From Saccharothrix violaceirubra (lineage in GTDB: Bacteria; Actinomycetota; Actinomycetes; Mycobacteriales; Pseudonocardiaceae), in the NCBI RefSeq assembly GCF_014203755.1, contig NZ_JACHJS010000001.1, positions 4,216,001-4,280,000 of the forward strand: DNA of 64,000 nt, read 5' to 3'. Under the pieces are notes generated by a model, which saw nothing but the letters and a program-made list of their open reading frames with translations, searched no databases and was not told the origin of the DNA. Positions 34,451 through 42,815 of this stretch are shown here, one piece after another. The first letter of the stretch is position 1; each line of letters opens with the position of its first letter. The position numbers were made by a program, and so were the translations under genes.

Positions 34451-35299
34451 TCAGGTGCCGCGCGCGGCGTTCGCGGCCTGGGCGACGAGTTGGAAGCCCA
34501 GGACCAGCACGGCGGTCACCACCAGCGGGCCGACGGCGAACATCGGGTTGAGGTCGAGGTAGCGCAACGCGGTGTTCAGCACGGCGCCCAGCGACGGGTC
34601 CGGCGGCGTCACGCCGATGCCGAGCACGCTCATCGCGCCCTCGATGAACACCGCGACCGACATGGACAGGGCGAGCTGGACCAGCACCGGCTCCAGCGAG
34701 TTGGGCAGCACGTGCGTGCGCAGCACGTGCCACCGGCTCGCCCCGACGACCTCGGCGGCCGTCACGAACTGCGCCTCGCGCACCTTGAGCACGGCCGCGC
34801 GCAGCAACCGGCCGAACACCGGGATCTCCACCGCGACCACGACGATCATCACCGACGTGGTGCCCGGCCCGATCACCGCGGCCAGGCCGATCGCCAGGAT
34901 CAGCTGCGGGAACGCCAGCAGCACGTCGAACAGCCGCTGCACGGCCACGTCCAACGTCGCGGAGAACGTCGCCAGCGCGCCGATCGCGCACCCGATCAGG
35001 GCACCGATCGGCACGGCCGTGAAGCTGATCAGCAGGTCGACCCGGATGCCGGTCAGCAGCCGGGCCAGCACGTCGCGGTTGAGGTCGTCGGTGCCCAACA
35101 GGTGCGTGCCGGACGGTCCGAGCAGGTTCGCGTCCGGGATCTGCTCGTACGGGTCCCACGACACCAGCAGCGGACCGAGCAGGCCCGCCGCGATCACCAG
35201 ACCCACGAGCACCAGCCCCACCAGGCCCTTGCCCCGGCGGAACGCGTTCGGTCGGGCGATCGCGACCTCGACGGGTTCGAGCGCGTCGACGGCGGTCAT
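34451..35299 (-). CDS. ABC transporter permease, DppC type
   Basis: 282 residues, about six membrane helices. The N-terminal helix (LVGLVLVGLVIAAGLLGPLL) precedes the conserved HLLGTDDLNRDVLARLLTGIRVDL segment of the DppC/OppC family. The cytoplasmic coupling loop is AAEVVGASRWHVLRTHVLPN, the EAA motif that contacts the ATPase. It should pair with the DppB-type permease whose stop overlaps its ATG. The ribosome site GGGAGG is evident. Seventeen bases separate it from the sulfatase gene. Confidence 0.93.
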   Translation of the reverse strand: MTAVDALEPVEVAIARPNAFRRGKGLVGLVLVGLVIAAGLLGPLLVSWDPYEQIPDANLLGPSGTHLLGTDDLNRDVLARLLTGIRVDLLISFTAVPIGALIGCAIGALATFSATLDVAVQRLFDVLLAFPQLILAIGLAAVIGPGTTSVMIVVVAVEIPVFGRLLRAAVLKVREAQFVTAAEVVGASRWHVLRTHVLPNSLEPVLVQLALSMSVAVFIEGAMSVLGIGVTPPDPSLGAVLNTALRYLDLNPMFAVGPLVVTAVLVLGFQLVAQAANAARGT

Positions 35300-36255
35300 C
35301 GGCTGCCTCCCAGGCGGATGCGCGGGTCGAGGTAGGCGTGCACCACGTCGGTCAGCAGCTGCACGGCGACGAACACCGACACGGACAGGATCAGCAGCAC
35401 CTGCACCACCGGGTAGTCGCGGCGGGTGATGCCCTGCTCCACCAGCAGCCCCAGCCCCGGCCAGGCGAAGATCGACTCCACCAGGACCGCGCCGCCCAGC
35501 AGCGCGCCGGTCTGCAACCCCAGCGTGGTCACCGCGACCGGCAGCGCGCCGCGCAACGCGTGCCGCAGGACGAGCGCGCGGCCGGACACACCGGCCGCGC
35601 GCACCGTCGTGACGTAGTCCTGCCGCAGCTCGCCGCGCAACGTCTCGGCCAGGAACCCGGTCAGCACACCGGCCACCGGCAGCCCCAGGCACACCGCCGG
35701 CAGCACGAGGTACTGCGCGGTGATGTCGATCCGGTCCAGCAGACCGTCCGGCGGCACGCCGCCCGTGGGCAGCAGCCGGAACACCTCGCCGAACAACAGG
35801 ATCAGCAGCACGCCCGTGACGAACGGCGGCAGCGACACCGACGCCGTGTGGAACCCGGTCAGCACCTTGTCCACCCACGGCCGCCGGGTCGACGCCCAGA
35901 CCGGCCCGAGCACCAACGCGGTGAGCACGGCCAGCACCAGCGCGGAGAGCGCCAGCGTCAGCGTGTTCGCCAGTCCCTCGCCGACCAGGTCGGCGATGTC
36001 GCCGCCGATCAGGTAGGACCGGCCCAGGTCGCCGGTCAGCAGACCGCCGACCCAGTGCAGGTACTGCTCGGGCACGGACTTGTCCAGACCGAGCTGCGCC
36101 CGGATGGCGTGCACCGTCTCCGGAGAGGCGTCCGCACCGGCCAGCACGGTCGCCGCGTCACCCGGGATGGCCCGGATGACGAGGAAGACCAGCACGGACG
36201 CCAACCACAGCACCAGCAGCGCGGACGGCACGCGCCGCACCACGTAGCGGATCAC
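35296..36255 (-). CDS. ABC transporter permease, DppB type
   Basis: 319 residues with about six membrane helices. The N-terminus MIRYVVRRVPSALLVLWLASVLVFLVIRAIPGD is the signature of DppB/OppB permeases. The EAA loop is TVRAAGVSGRALVLRHALRGALP, and the C-terminus YLDPRIRLG is standard. The GTG start overlaps the stop of the solute-binding protein gene (GTGA) and its own stop overlaps the DppC ATG. It forms the membrane channel with the DppC-type subunit. Confidence 0.93.
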   Translation of the reverse strand: MIRYVVRRVPSALLVLWLASVLVFLVIRAIPGDAATVLAGADASPETVHAIRAQLGLDKSVPEQYLHWVGGLLTGDLGRSYLIGGDIADLVGEGLANTLTLALSALVLAVLTALVLGPVWASTRRPWVDKVLTGFHTASVSLPPFVTGVLLILLFGEVFRLLPTGGVPPDGLLDRIDITAQYLVLPAVCLGLPVAGVLTGFLAETLRGELRQDYVTTVRAAGVSGRALVLRHALRGALPVAVTTLGLQTGALLGGAVLVESIFAWPGLGLLVEQGITRRDYPVVQVLLILSVSVFVAVQLLTDVVHAYLDPRIRLGGSR

Positions 36256-37820
36256 GTCAGGAACGCCTTGCCCAGGTCGAGTTCGCGCCGCCGCGACCAG
36301 TCCACGTCCTGGAGCTTGTCTGCGATCACGAACTGCTCGAACACCACGCCGATCTCCGCCAGGAACGCGCCGTCGAGCAACTGCTTGGACAGCTCCTGGT
36401 ACGCGGCCTTGGACTCGCCGCCCGTGGGCGACGGCAGCTTCCACGCGGCGTCCGCGGCCTTGGTGTACGCCTCGGACGAGTACTTCGAGGCGTTGCGGCG
36501 GGCGTTGAACGGGTACGCGCTCACGGTCAGCGTCGACGGGGAGAGCTGCGCCCACGAGTGGTTCGTCGTCCACAGACCCGGGAACTGCGCGCCGATCAAC
36601 TGCTTGATGAACTGCGTCGAGTCGACCGGCTCCAGCTTCACCTTGATGCCGACGTCGGCGAGGTTGTTCTGCACGATCTGCGCGATGGCGGTGAACACCT
36701 GGTCGTTGCCCACGTAGGTCAGCGGGATCTCGCCGAGCTGCTTGCCCGACTCCGCGAGCAGCTTCTTGGCCTTCTCCACGTCGCGCTTGTAGGTGTTGTT
36801 CAGGCCCTCGTCGAACGCCGGGCTGGACTTCGTCCACGGCAGCGACGCCGGGTAGCCCTTGTCCCGGAACACCTCCTTGAGGATGCGCTCACGGTCGAGG
36901 CCGTACTGCACCGCCTGACGCACCTTCGGGTCGTCCAAGCCCGCCGCGGTGGCGTTGAGGCCCACGTACGCCTGGAGTTCGGCGCCGTCGAGGTTCACCG
37001 TGCGCAGACCCTGCGTGGTCGCGGCGGTCTCCGCGTCCCGGTAGCCGATGCCGCGCGCCAACTGGACCTGGCCGGACTTCACCGCGGCCAGCAGCGACTG
37101 CGCGTCCGGGATGACGCGCACGTGCACGCCCTCCAGGTACGGCGTGCCGTCCCAGTAGTCGGCGTTGCGCACGAACTTCAGGTCGGTGTTGGGCCGCCAC
37201 GACTCGAACGCGAACGCGCCCGTGCCGACGAACTTCTTGCCGGTGCCGATCTCGGCCACGGTCTCCGAGTCCACGATCGGCACGGTCTGGAGCAGGTCGA
37301 ACAGGTTGCTCACCGGGTGTTCCAGGTGCAGCACGACCTGGTCCGGGGCCGGGGTGTCGACCGAGGTGACGATCTTGGCGGTGCTCGCGAGCTGGCCGTT
37401 CCACTTCGGGTCGGCGTACGACTGGAGCGAGAACTTCACGTCCGCGGACGTGAACGCGCGTCCACTGTGGAACTTCACGCCCGAGCGCAGCTTCAGCGTG
37501 AGCGTGCGACCCTCGTCGGCCGCCTTCCACTCCGTGGCCAGCTTCGGCTTCGGGTCCAGGCCCTCGCGGGGGTACTCGACCAGCGTGTCGTACACGAGAC
37601 CGACGAGCGTGGTGATCGAGGCGTTGCTGTTGGTGAACACGTTGCCGGGCACCAGGTCGACGTTGACGCCCACCTCGGCGACACCGCCCGGCTTCGGCGT
37701 CACGGACGTTCCACCGGCGGACGTCTGCGCGTCCACGGCGGACTGGCAGGCGGTGGCGGACAGCAGCAACGCCACCCCCGCGAGTGCCTTGAACGTCGAG
37801 CGTCTGGTCAGTGAATTCAT
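36252..37820 (-). CDS. ABC transporter solute-binding lipoprotein (family 5)
   Basis: 522 residues of the peptide/nickel-binding (SBP_bac_5) family. The N-terminus MNSLTRRSTFKALAGVALLLSATAC carries a twin-arginine-like RRSTFK sequence, a hydrophobic stretch and a lipobox ending at Cys25, so it is probably a lipidated surface protein, possibly Tat-exported. Family landmarks include the FHSGRAFTSADVKFSL and QAVQYGLDRERILKEVF regions. It delivers substrate to the DppBC-type permeases. Given the sulfatase downstream, the ligand may be a sulfated or other organosulfur compound rather than a peptide; that is inference. The ATG overlaps the stop of the ROK regulator gene. Confidence 0.92.
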   Translation of the reverse strand: MNSLTRRSTFKALAGVALLLSATACQSAVDAQTSAGGTSVTPKPGGVAEVGVNVDLVPGNVFTNSNASITTLVGLVYDTLVEYPREGLDPKPKLATEWKAADEGRTLTLKLRSGVKFHSGRAFTSADVKFSLQSYADPKWNGQLASTAKIVTSVDTPAPDQVVLHLEHPVSNLFDLLQTVPIVDSETVAEIGTGKKFVGTGAFAFESWRPNTDLKFVRNADYWDGTPYLEGVHVRVIPDAQSLLAAVKSGQVQLARGIGYRDAETAATTQGLRTVNLDGAELQAYVGLNATAAGLDDPKVRQAVQYGLDRERILKEVFRDKGYPASLPWTKSSPAFDEGLNNTYKRDVEKAKKLLAESGKQLGEIPLTYVGNDQVFTAIAQIVQNNLADVGIKVKLEPVDSTQFIKQLIGAQFPGLWTTNHSWAQLSPSTLTVSAYPFNARRNASKYSSEAYTKAADAAWKLPSPTGGESKAAYQELSKQLLDGAFLAEIGVVFEQFVIADKLQDVDWSRRRELDLGKAFLT

Positions 37821-39010
37821 CGTGCGGGTGCCTTTCTGGCGTCGTCGAGCAAGTCGAGCGGGTGGTCGAACAGCCGGGTGAGCAGACCCGTGCAGGCGGC
37901 GGTCGCCTGGAGGTCCGAGCCGAACCGGGTCACCGACACGATGTCGGTGCCCGGCAGGGTGGTCGTGGTCGCGAACGCCCGCATCAGGTCGGGCAGGCGC
38001 TCGTCGGGATCGGTGATGGCCTGGCCGCCGAGCACCACGCGGTCGGGGTTGAACGCGTCGCGCAGCAACCCGACCGCCCGGCCCAACGCGGCGGCCCGGT
38101 CGGCGAGCAGGCGGCCGGCCACCGGGTCGCCCGCGCGGGCGGCGGCCCGGACCAGCCGGATGTCCGGCTCGGCGACCACGCCCGCGAGCACCGCCGCGTC
38201 GGCGACCGTGCGGTCGGCGACCGTGGCCTCCAGACAACCGGTAGCACCGCACGGACATCGCGTGTCGCCGCCGATCGGCAGGTGCGCGATGCTGCCGCCG
38301 CCACCCGGACCGCGGTGCAGCACGCCGTCCACGGCCAAAGCCACGCCGACGACCTCGCGGGCGTAGAAGTACAGCAGGCCGGACACGCGCGGACCCCAGC
38401 CGAACAGCAGCTCGGCGTTGGCCATCGCGGGCACGTGCCCGTCCAGGTGCACGGGCAGTCCGGTGGCCCGGTGCAGCAGGTCCACGGCCGGCACCCGGTG
38501 CCAGCCCAGCCGGTCGTGGTCGAGCAGCCCGGCCGCCGAGTCGACCAGACCACCGCTGGCCAGGCCGATGCCCACCACCGTGCGGCGCGGCCACCGGCGC
38601 AGGAACGCCCGGACCTTGCCCGCGATGTGGGCCAGCGCGTCCTCGGCGCCGCCGCCCGGCGTCGGGATCTCGTCGGAGTCCAGCAGCCGGCCGCGCAGGT
38701 CGGACAGGCCGTACGTGGTCGTGCTCACACCGATGTGCACGCCGCACGCGGCGAACACCGTGTCGTCCAGGTCGATCGGCACGCGCGGGCGGCCGATCGC
38801 GCCGGTCGGCACCAGGTCCGGGAACTCGCGCAGCAGCCCGAGGTCCATCAGCGCGGACACCTTGCGGCTGACCGTGGGCATGCTCAACCCGGTGTGCTCG
38901 CCGATCGCCGCACGCGACAGCGGGCCTTCACGCCGGATCACCGCGAGCACGGCGGCGGCGTTGACGGCACGCACGCCCGGACGGACGACGGCGCGCGGGG
39001 TTTCGGTCAC
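37817..39010 (-). CDS. ROK-family transcriptional regulator
   Basis: 397 residues. The N-terminal winged helix-turn-helix (about 15-75, AAVLAVIRREGPLSRAAIGEHTGLSMPTVSRKVSAL) is followed by a ROK sugar-kinase-like domain with the zinc motif CPCGATGCLE. Kinase-type regulators of this family sense sugars or phosphosugars. It is the first gene of the transporter-sulfatase operon and overlaps it by ATGA, so it most likely controls the operon; the ligand is unknown. I chose GTG 39010, preceded by AAAGG, over an upstream ATG at 39142 that lies in atypical sequence. Confidence 0.9.
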   Translation of the reverse strand: MTETPRAVVRPGVRAVNAAAVLAVIRREGPLSRAAIGEHTGLSMPTVSRKVSALMDLGLLREFPDLVPTGAIGRPRVPIDLDDTVFAACGVHIGVSTTTYGLSDLRGRLLDSDEIPTPGGGAEDALAHIAGKVRAFLRRWPRRTVVGIGLASGGLVDSAAGLLDHDRLGWHRVPAVDLLHRATGLPVHLDGHVPAMANAELLFGWGPRVSGLLYFYAREVVGVALAVDGVLHRGPGGGGSIAHLPIGGDTRCPCGATGCLEATVADRTVADAAVLAGVVAEPDIRLVRAAARAGDPVAGRLLADRAAALGRAVGLLRDAFNPDRVVLGGQAITDPDERLPDLMRAFATTTTLPGTDIVSVTRFGSDLQATAACTGLLTRLFDHPLDLLDDARKAPAR

Positions 39011-39316
39011 TGCGGAGCCTTTCGAGCACGGTGGGTCACCCGCTTTTGTTCTCGCGGGCAAGGAAGTAGGCGAGGTGGTCGGAGGTCCGACAAGGGTCAA
39101 CGGCGACAACGATGCACAGGCGAAGAATCCGTGTGTCCACATGGGAAGTCAACGACGTCCGGGATATGGAATGGCGACCCACACTTATTTTCAGTGCTTC
39201 ATGGAAGCTTGTTGTCCCGAGCCGGGCGTTCGTACGGTCGGAACACGGGTCCACCCCGTCTCACCAGCCGCTTCTCGCCGCGGCAAACCTCTCCGATCCT
39301 GTGAAGGGACTTCGTC
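39011..39316. promoter_or_regulatory. Divergent control region between the ROK operon and the dioxygenase gene
   Basis: 306 bases, less GC-rich than average, carrying both promoters. On the minus strand a short frame (39152 to 39036, TTG start) contains TSHVDTRILRLC, resembling the HVD-x-x-R...C pattern of actinobacterial leader peptides found upstream of sulfur-assimilation genes; the match is partial and no ribosome site is clear. On the plus strand a short frame from ATG 39171 contains CFMEACC and runs into the dioxygenase start. Either could be a cysteine-sensing leader. GAAGGGA near 39305 is the dioxygenase ribosome site. Confidence 0.3.
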
Positions 39317-40252
39317 ATGAGCCTGTCGTTGGAAAGCTCGGAATCCGACATTTCCGGGGTGTCCGTCGCGCGTCTCGGGTCGGGCATCGGGGCCCGCGTC
39401 GACGGCGTCCGGCTCGGTGGCGACCTCGACGCGGACACCGTCGCCAAGGTCCGCGCCACACTGCTCGCCCACAAGGTGATCTTCTTCCGCGGCCAGCAAC
39501 ACCTCGACGACGCCGGGCAACTCGCGTTCGGATCGCTGCTCGGCGAACCGACACTCGCCCACCCGACCGTGCGCGGCCGGCAGAACCTCAACGTGCTGCC
39601 GATCGACTCGGACTACGGCAAGGCCAACTCGTGGCACACCGACGTCACGTTCGTCGACCGCGTGCCCGCGATCAGCATCCTGCGCGCCATCACCCTGCCC
39701 ACCTACGGCGGCACCACGGTGTGGGCCAACACCGTGACCGCCTACGAGACGCTGCCGCCGTCGCTCAAGGCGCTCGTCGACCAGCTCTGGGCCGTGCACA
39801 CCAACGCCTACGACTACGCCGCGAACATCGACGAGCTGCGCATCGGCGGCGTCGACGTGAAGACCGAGGAATACCGCAAGGAGTTCGTGTCCGACCTGTA
39901 CGAGACCGAGCACCCGGTCGTCCGCGTCCACCCGGAGACGGGCGAGCGCGCGCTGCTGCTCGGCCACTTCGTCAAGCGGCTCATCGGCCTGTCGTCCACC
40001 GAGTCGCAGGCGGTGTTCAACCTCCTCCAGGCCCGTGTGACCCGGCTGGAGAACACCGTGCGCTGGGACTGGCAGGACGGCGACGTGGCGATCTGGGACA
40101 ACCGCGCCACCCAGCACTACGCCGTGGCCGACTACGACGACCAGCCGCGTCGCCTGCACCGCATCACGCTGGCCGGCGACGTCCCGGTGAGCGTCGACGG
40201 CACGCCCAGCGTGATCCGCCAGGGCGACGCCTCGCACTACTCGTCGCTCTGA
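39317..40252 (+). CDS. TauD/TfdA-family Fe(II)/2-oxoglutarate dioxygenase (alkylsulfatase/taurine dioxygenase-like)
   Basis: 311 residues. The facial triad reads His107-x-Asp109 (SWHTDVTF) and His267 (ATQHYA), with Arg278 and Arg282 placed 11 and 15 residues after the distal His as in TauD, where those arginines bind sulfonate and 2-oxoglutarate. The family oxidatively cleaves taurine, alkyl sulfonates or alkyl sulfate esters (AtsK), releasing sulfite or sulfate. The overall pattern looks AtsK-like, though substrate assignment by eye is uncertain. It is divergent from the transporter-sulfatase operon, which supports a shared role in organosulfur scavenging. It is cytosolic; the ATG follows GAAGGGA. 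Confidence 0.9.
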   Translation: MSLSLESSESDISGVSVARLGSGIGARVDGVRLGGDLDADTVAKVRATLLAHKVIFFRGQQHLDDAGQLAFGSLLGEPTLAHPTVRGRQNLNVLPIDSDYGKANSWHTDVTFVDRVPAISILRAITLPTYGGTTVWANTVTAYETLPPSLKALVDQLWAVHTNAYDYAANIDELRIGGVDVKTEEYRKEFVSDLYETEHPVVRVHPETGERALLLGHFVKRLIGLSSTESQAVFNLLQARVTRLENTVRWDWQDGDVAIWDNRATQHYAVADYDDQPRRLHRITLAGDVPVSVDGTPSVIRQGDASHYSSL

Positions 40253-40260
40253 CCCCGCGA

Positions 40261-40342
40261 GTCCTCCACCCGGGCACCCCGAAACACACGCTCGGGCAGT
40301 CCGAAACACGCACTCGGGCACCCGACCGCTCGGGTGGAGGAC
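40261..40342. repeat. 22-bp tandem repeat array inside a 12-bp inverted repeat
   Basis: Two full 22-bp units (40271-40292, 40293-40314) and a shortened third share CGGGCA...CCGAAACAC...CT. They are framed by GTCCTCCACCCG (40261-40272) and its exact reverse complement CGGGTGGAGGAC (40331-40342). The unit resembles the array at 60267-60332 in period and core sequence. It lies between the dioxygenase and the LigD-type polymerase gene and could fold as a terminator-like stem after the former. Confidence 0.7.
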
Positions 40343-40369
40343 GCCGCGGACCGGATGCGACAGTGGGGC

Positions 40370-41293
40370 ATGGAGTTCAGCAACCTGGACCAGGCGTTGT
40401 TCGACGGCAGCGGGGCGACCAAGGGCGACCTGGTCGCCTACCTGGACGCCGTGCACGCCCGACTGGTGCCGGCCCTGGCCGGGCGGGCGTTGTCGGTCGT
40501 GCGGGTACGGCCGGGCCAGGAACCGTTCATGCAGAAGAACCTGCCCAAGTACACGCCCGCGCGGGTGCCCTCGGTGACGTTGTGGGCCGAATCGTCGCGG
40601 CGGGACATCCGGTACGCGTTGTGCGACGACCGCGAGACGCTGCTGTGGTTCGCCAACCAGCGCGCGGTCGAGTACCACGTCACGCTGTCCCGGGCCGCCG
40701 CGCCCGACCGGCCCACCCACCTCGTGCTCGACCTCGACCCGCCCGAGGGCGCCGGGTTCGACGTCGTGGTCCGGGCCGCGGCACCGGTCCGGCGGGCGTT
40801 GGCCGACGCGGGACTGTCCGGCCTGGTCAAGACGAGCGGGTCCAAGGGTGTGCACGTGTTCGTGCCGGTCGACGCCTCGGACGACGACGCGGCGGCGGCG
40901 ACCCGGGCGTTGGCCGTGCGGGCGGAACGCCTCGACCCGGACGTCGCGACCACGGCGTTCATCCGGGAGGACCGGGGCGGGCGGGTCTTCCTCGACTCGA
41001 CCCGCGCCTACGGCGCCACGGTGGCCGCCGTCTACAGCCCGCGCATCCGCCCCGGCGTGCCGGTGTCGTTCCCGGTCGACTGGGACGACCTCGGCACGGT
41101 CTCGCCGGCCGACTTCACGATCCGGACCGTGCCCGGACTGCTCGGCGACGGCGACCCGTGGGCCGACCGCATGCCCACGCCCCAGCGCCTGCCCGAGGAC
41201 CTCGTCGCGGAGGGGCACACGATCCCGGTCGCCCGCGTCCAGGCCATGCACGAGGGCAAACGCCGGGCGCGCGCGCGTCGAGCCGATCAATGA
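40370..41293 (+). CDS. LigD-type DNA polymerase/primase domain protein (stand-alone)
   Basis: 307 residues matching the polymerase (archaeo-eukaryotic primase fold) domain of NHEJ ligase D: EFSNLDQALFDGSGATKGDLVAYLDAV, the FMQKNLPKYTPARVPSVTLW region, the catalytic acidic pair in LVLDLDPPEG, TSGSKGVHVFVPVD and YSPRIRPGVPVSFPVDWDDL. Such domains add nucleotides at broken DNA ends. Here there is no ligase or nuclease domain, and no Ku gene is nearby. I chose ATG 40370 because it aligns with the usual family start MEFSNLDK; an in-frame GTG at 40334 lies in the inverted repeat. It is convergent with small membrane protein genes. Confidence 0.9.
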   Translation: MEFSNLDQALFDGSGATKGDLVAYLDAVHARLVPALAGRALSVVRVRPGQEPFMQKNLPKYTPARVPSVTLWAESSRRDIRYALCDDRETLLWFANQRAVEYHVTLSRAAAPDRPTHLVLDLDPPEGAGFDVVVRAAAPVRRALADAGLSGLVKTSGSKGVHVFVPVDASDDDAAAATRALAVRAERLDPDVATTAFIREDRGGRVFLDSTRAYGATVAAVYSPRIRPGVPVSFPVDWDDLGTVSPADFTIRTVPGLLGDGDPWADRMPTPQRLPEDLVAEGHTIPVARVQAMHEGKRRARARRADQ

Positions 41294-41319
41294 CCAGAAT
41301 TATTTGATCAGCACTGAAG

Positions 41320-41721
41320 TCATCGAACCGATCGGCCCGTGTGACGCAGCCAGAGGAGGCCGAGCACGGGCAGGACCAGCGGGATGAACACGTAGCCGCT
41401 GCCGAACCCGGACCACACGGTCGCCTCCGGGAACGCGGACGGCACGACGAGACTCGCCACGCCGACCGTCAGGACACCGCCCAGCTCGACCCCGCACGCG
41501 AGGTAGGCGATCCGGCGGGACACGACGCCCGCCAGCGCGGCCGTCGCCAGCAGGTAGACGACCGCCGCGAACGCCGACAGCAGGTAGGCCAGGGGCGCGT
41601 GGGAGAAGCGGCCGATCAACTGCACGGCGGACCGGGCGGTCGCGGCCAGCGCGAAGATCCCGTACACCGCGACCAGCAGCCGACCGGGCCCCGACCGGGT
41701 GACCTCCGCGAGATCAGCCAT
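41320..41721 (-). CDS. Small integral membrane protein
   Basis: 133 residues, family not recognised. Four hydrophobic segments are visible, at about 14-36, 44-68, 72-93 and 108-126, with short loops and a basic C-terminus (LRHTGRSVR). Its ATG lies just inside the end of the upstream gene (8-base overlap), so the two are coupled. Function unknown. Confidence 0.7.
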   Translation of the reverse strand: MADLAEVTRSGPGRLLVAVYGIFALAATARSAVQLIGRFSHAPLAYLLSAFAAVVYLLATAALAGVVSRRIAYLACGVELGGVLTVGVASLVVPSAFPEATVWSGFGSGYVFIPLVLPVLGLLWLRHTGRSVR

Positions 41722-42094
41722 GGGGCGTCCACAACTGGGACAGGCGCAGCACCATCACCGGCACGGACAGGCACGCCACGGCCAGCACCCCGGCACCCCA
41801 GCGGCTGCGTTCGGCCAGCGACCAGAACGCGCCCAACGGCAGCACGACCGCCGCGCCGACCAGGTAGCCGACGAACGTGCCCGTCTCCAACTCGCGGTCG
41901 GTGCCGATCACGGCGACCACACCGGCCACCAGTTGCCCGACCAGACCGAGTTCCAGGGCGACGACCGCGAGCGCCAGGCCCTGGCTCGGCCTGGTCGCGA
42001 GCGTGATCGGGTGGTCCAGGACGGCCAGGGCGACCGCCCAGGCGGCGGCGAGCAACGCCAGGACCGTGAGGACGGTCGGCAGTACGGGAATCAT
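41714..42094 (-). CDS. Small integral membrane protein
   Basis: 126 residues from the ATG at 42094; an in-frame ATG about 20 codons upstream is possible but adds a hydrophilic stretch. Four hydrophobic segments (about 5-24, 37-60, 71-90 and 101-120) suggest a four-helix membrane protein like its downstream neighbour, with which it overlaps. No family recognised. The pair may form one membrane complex; that is inference. Confidence 0.65.
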   Translation of the reverse strand: MIPVLPTVLTVLALLAAAWAVALAVLDHPITLATRPSQGLALAVVALELGLVGQLVAGVVAVIGTDRELETGTFVGYLVGAAVVLPLGAFWSLAERSRWGAGVLAVACLSVPVMVLRLSQLWTPHG

Positions 42095-42234
42095 CGCGTT
42101 TTCCGTCGAAATAGGGTTTCGGGGCCTGGGAAAACTAACAACACACCACGGGCCGCTCACGTCCAGGGCTCGCGAACGTCAAGCTTTGCTCAAATGGGAA
42201 GACCTGTGACGGGCGTCTCCCTAGCATTCCCCAC

Positions 42235-42420
42235 ATGAGACTACTGCTGTGGATCGCGCTGACCGGCGCGCTGGCCGTGGTCGGTGCGATGACCCTGCCG
42301 TTGCTCGCCGGCGTCCTGTTGATCGCGTGCTCGGACACCCACCACTGCGCACGGCGGCGCCGCCGCCAGTCCCGGCCGGGGCACAACCCCACCCCGGCCG
42401 GGTACCCCCTGGTCTGCTAA
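42235..42420 (+). CDS. Small predicted membrane peptide, hypothetical
   Basis: 61 residues: one hydrophobic helix (LLWIALTGALAVVGAMTLPLLAG, about 3-30) followed by a basic RRRRR segment and a Pro-rich tail ending in Cys. It looks like a single-pass inside-tail protein or uncleaved signal anchor. No strong ribosome site is seen. Its stop overlaps the stop of the convergent operon by two bases. It may not be a gene. Confidence 0.4.
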   Translation: MRLLLWIALTGALAVVGAMTLPLLAGVLLIACSDTHHCARRRRRQSRPGHNPTPAGYPLVC

Positions 42421-42815
42421 CCGCCGGCGCGATCGACCCGGTCCGCCAACGCCTTCAACGCGGCCACGTCACCACCCGTCCGATAACGGGCCTCGGGGTC
42501 GCCCAGTTCGTCGGCCACGCGACGGAACGCGTCCGGCAGGCGCCGCACCACGTCGGACGTCAACGCGCCGGCCACCGTCACCGAGTCATCGCCGGTCCGG
42601 GTGATCACCGGGTCGCCGTCGTGCACACCCACGGTCAGGTCGACCGTGTAGCGGTCGAGCGCGTCCAACGCGGGCCTGACCGCCTCCAGCGCGGCGGTGA
42701 CCCGGGCCAGCGCGGGGTCGTCCGGCCCGGCCTCCCGCACCTCGACGACCGCCTGCCGGAACAGGTAGAACCCGGCCTTGTCCAGGCGGATCGCGGTTGA
42801 GTCCTCAGAGGACAT
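42417..42815 (-). CDS. Conserved-looking hypothetical protein, last gene of the HerA-type operon
   Basis: 132 residues, soluble, acidic, no recognised domain. The sequence alternates amphipathic helices (LARVTAALEAVRPALDALDR) with short beta segments (YTVDLTVGVHDGDPVITR). The ATG lies within the end of the upstream gene (11-base overlap), so it belongs to the five-gene operon running from 47913. Function unknown. Confidence 0.7.
   Translation of the reverse strand: MSSEDSTAIRLDKAGFYLFRQAVVEVREAGPDDPALARVTAALEAVRPALDALDRYTVDLTVGVHDGDPVITRTGDDSVTVAGALTSDVVRRLPDAFRRVADELGDPEARYRTGGDVAALKALADRVDRAGG

Noticed and set aside
40271..40330. CRISPR-like array
   Set aside because: Units are directly adjacent with no unique spacers, only two to three copies, and no cas genes in the window.
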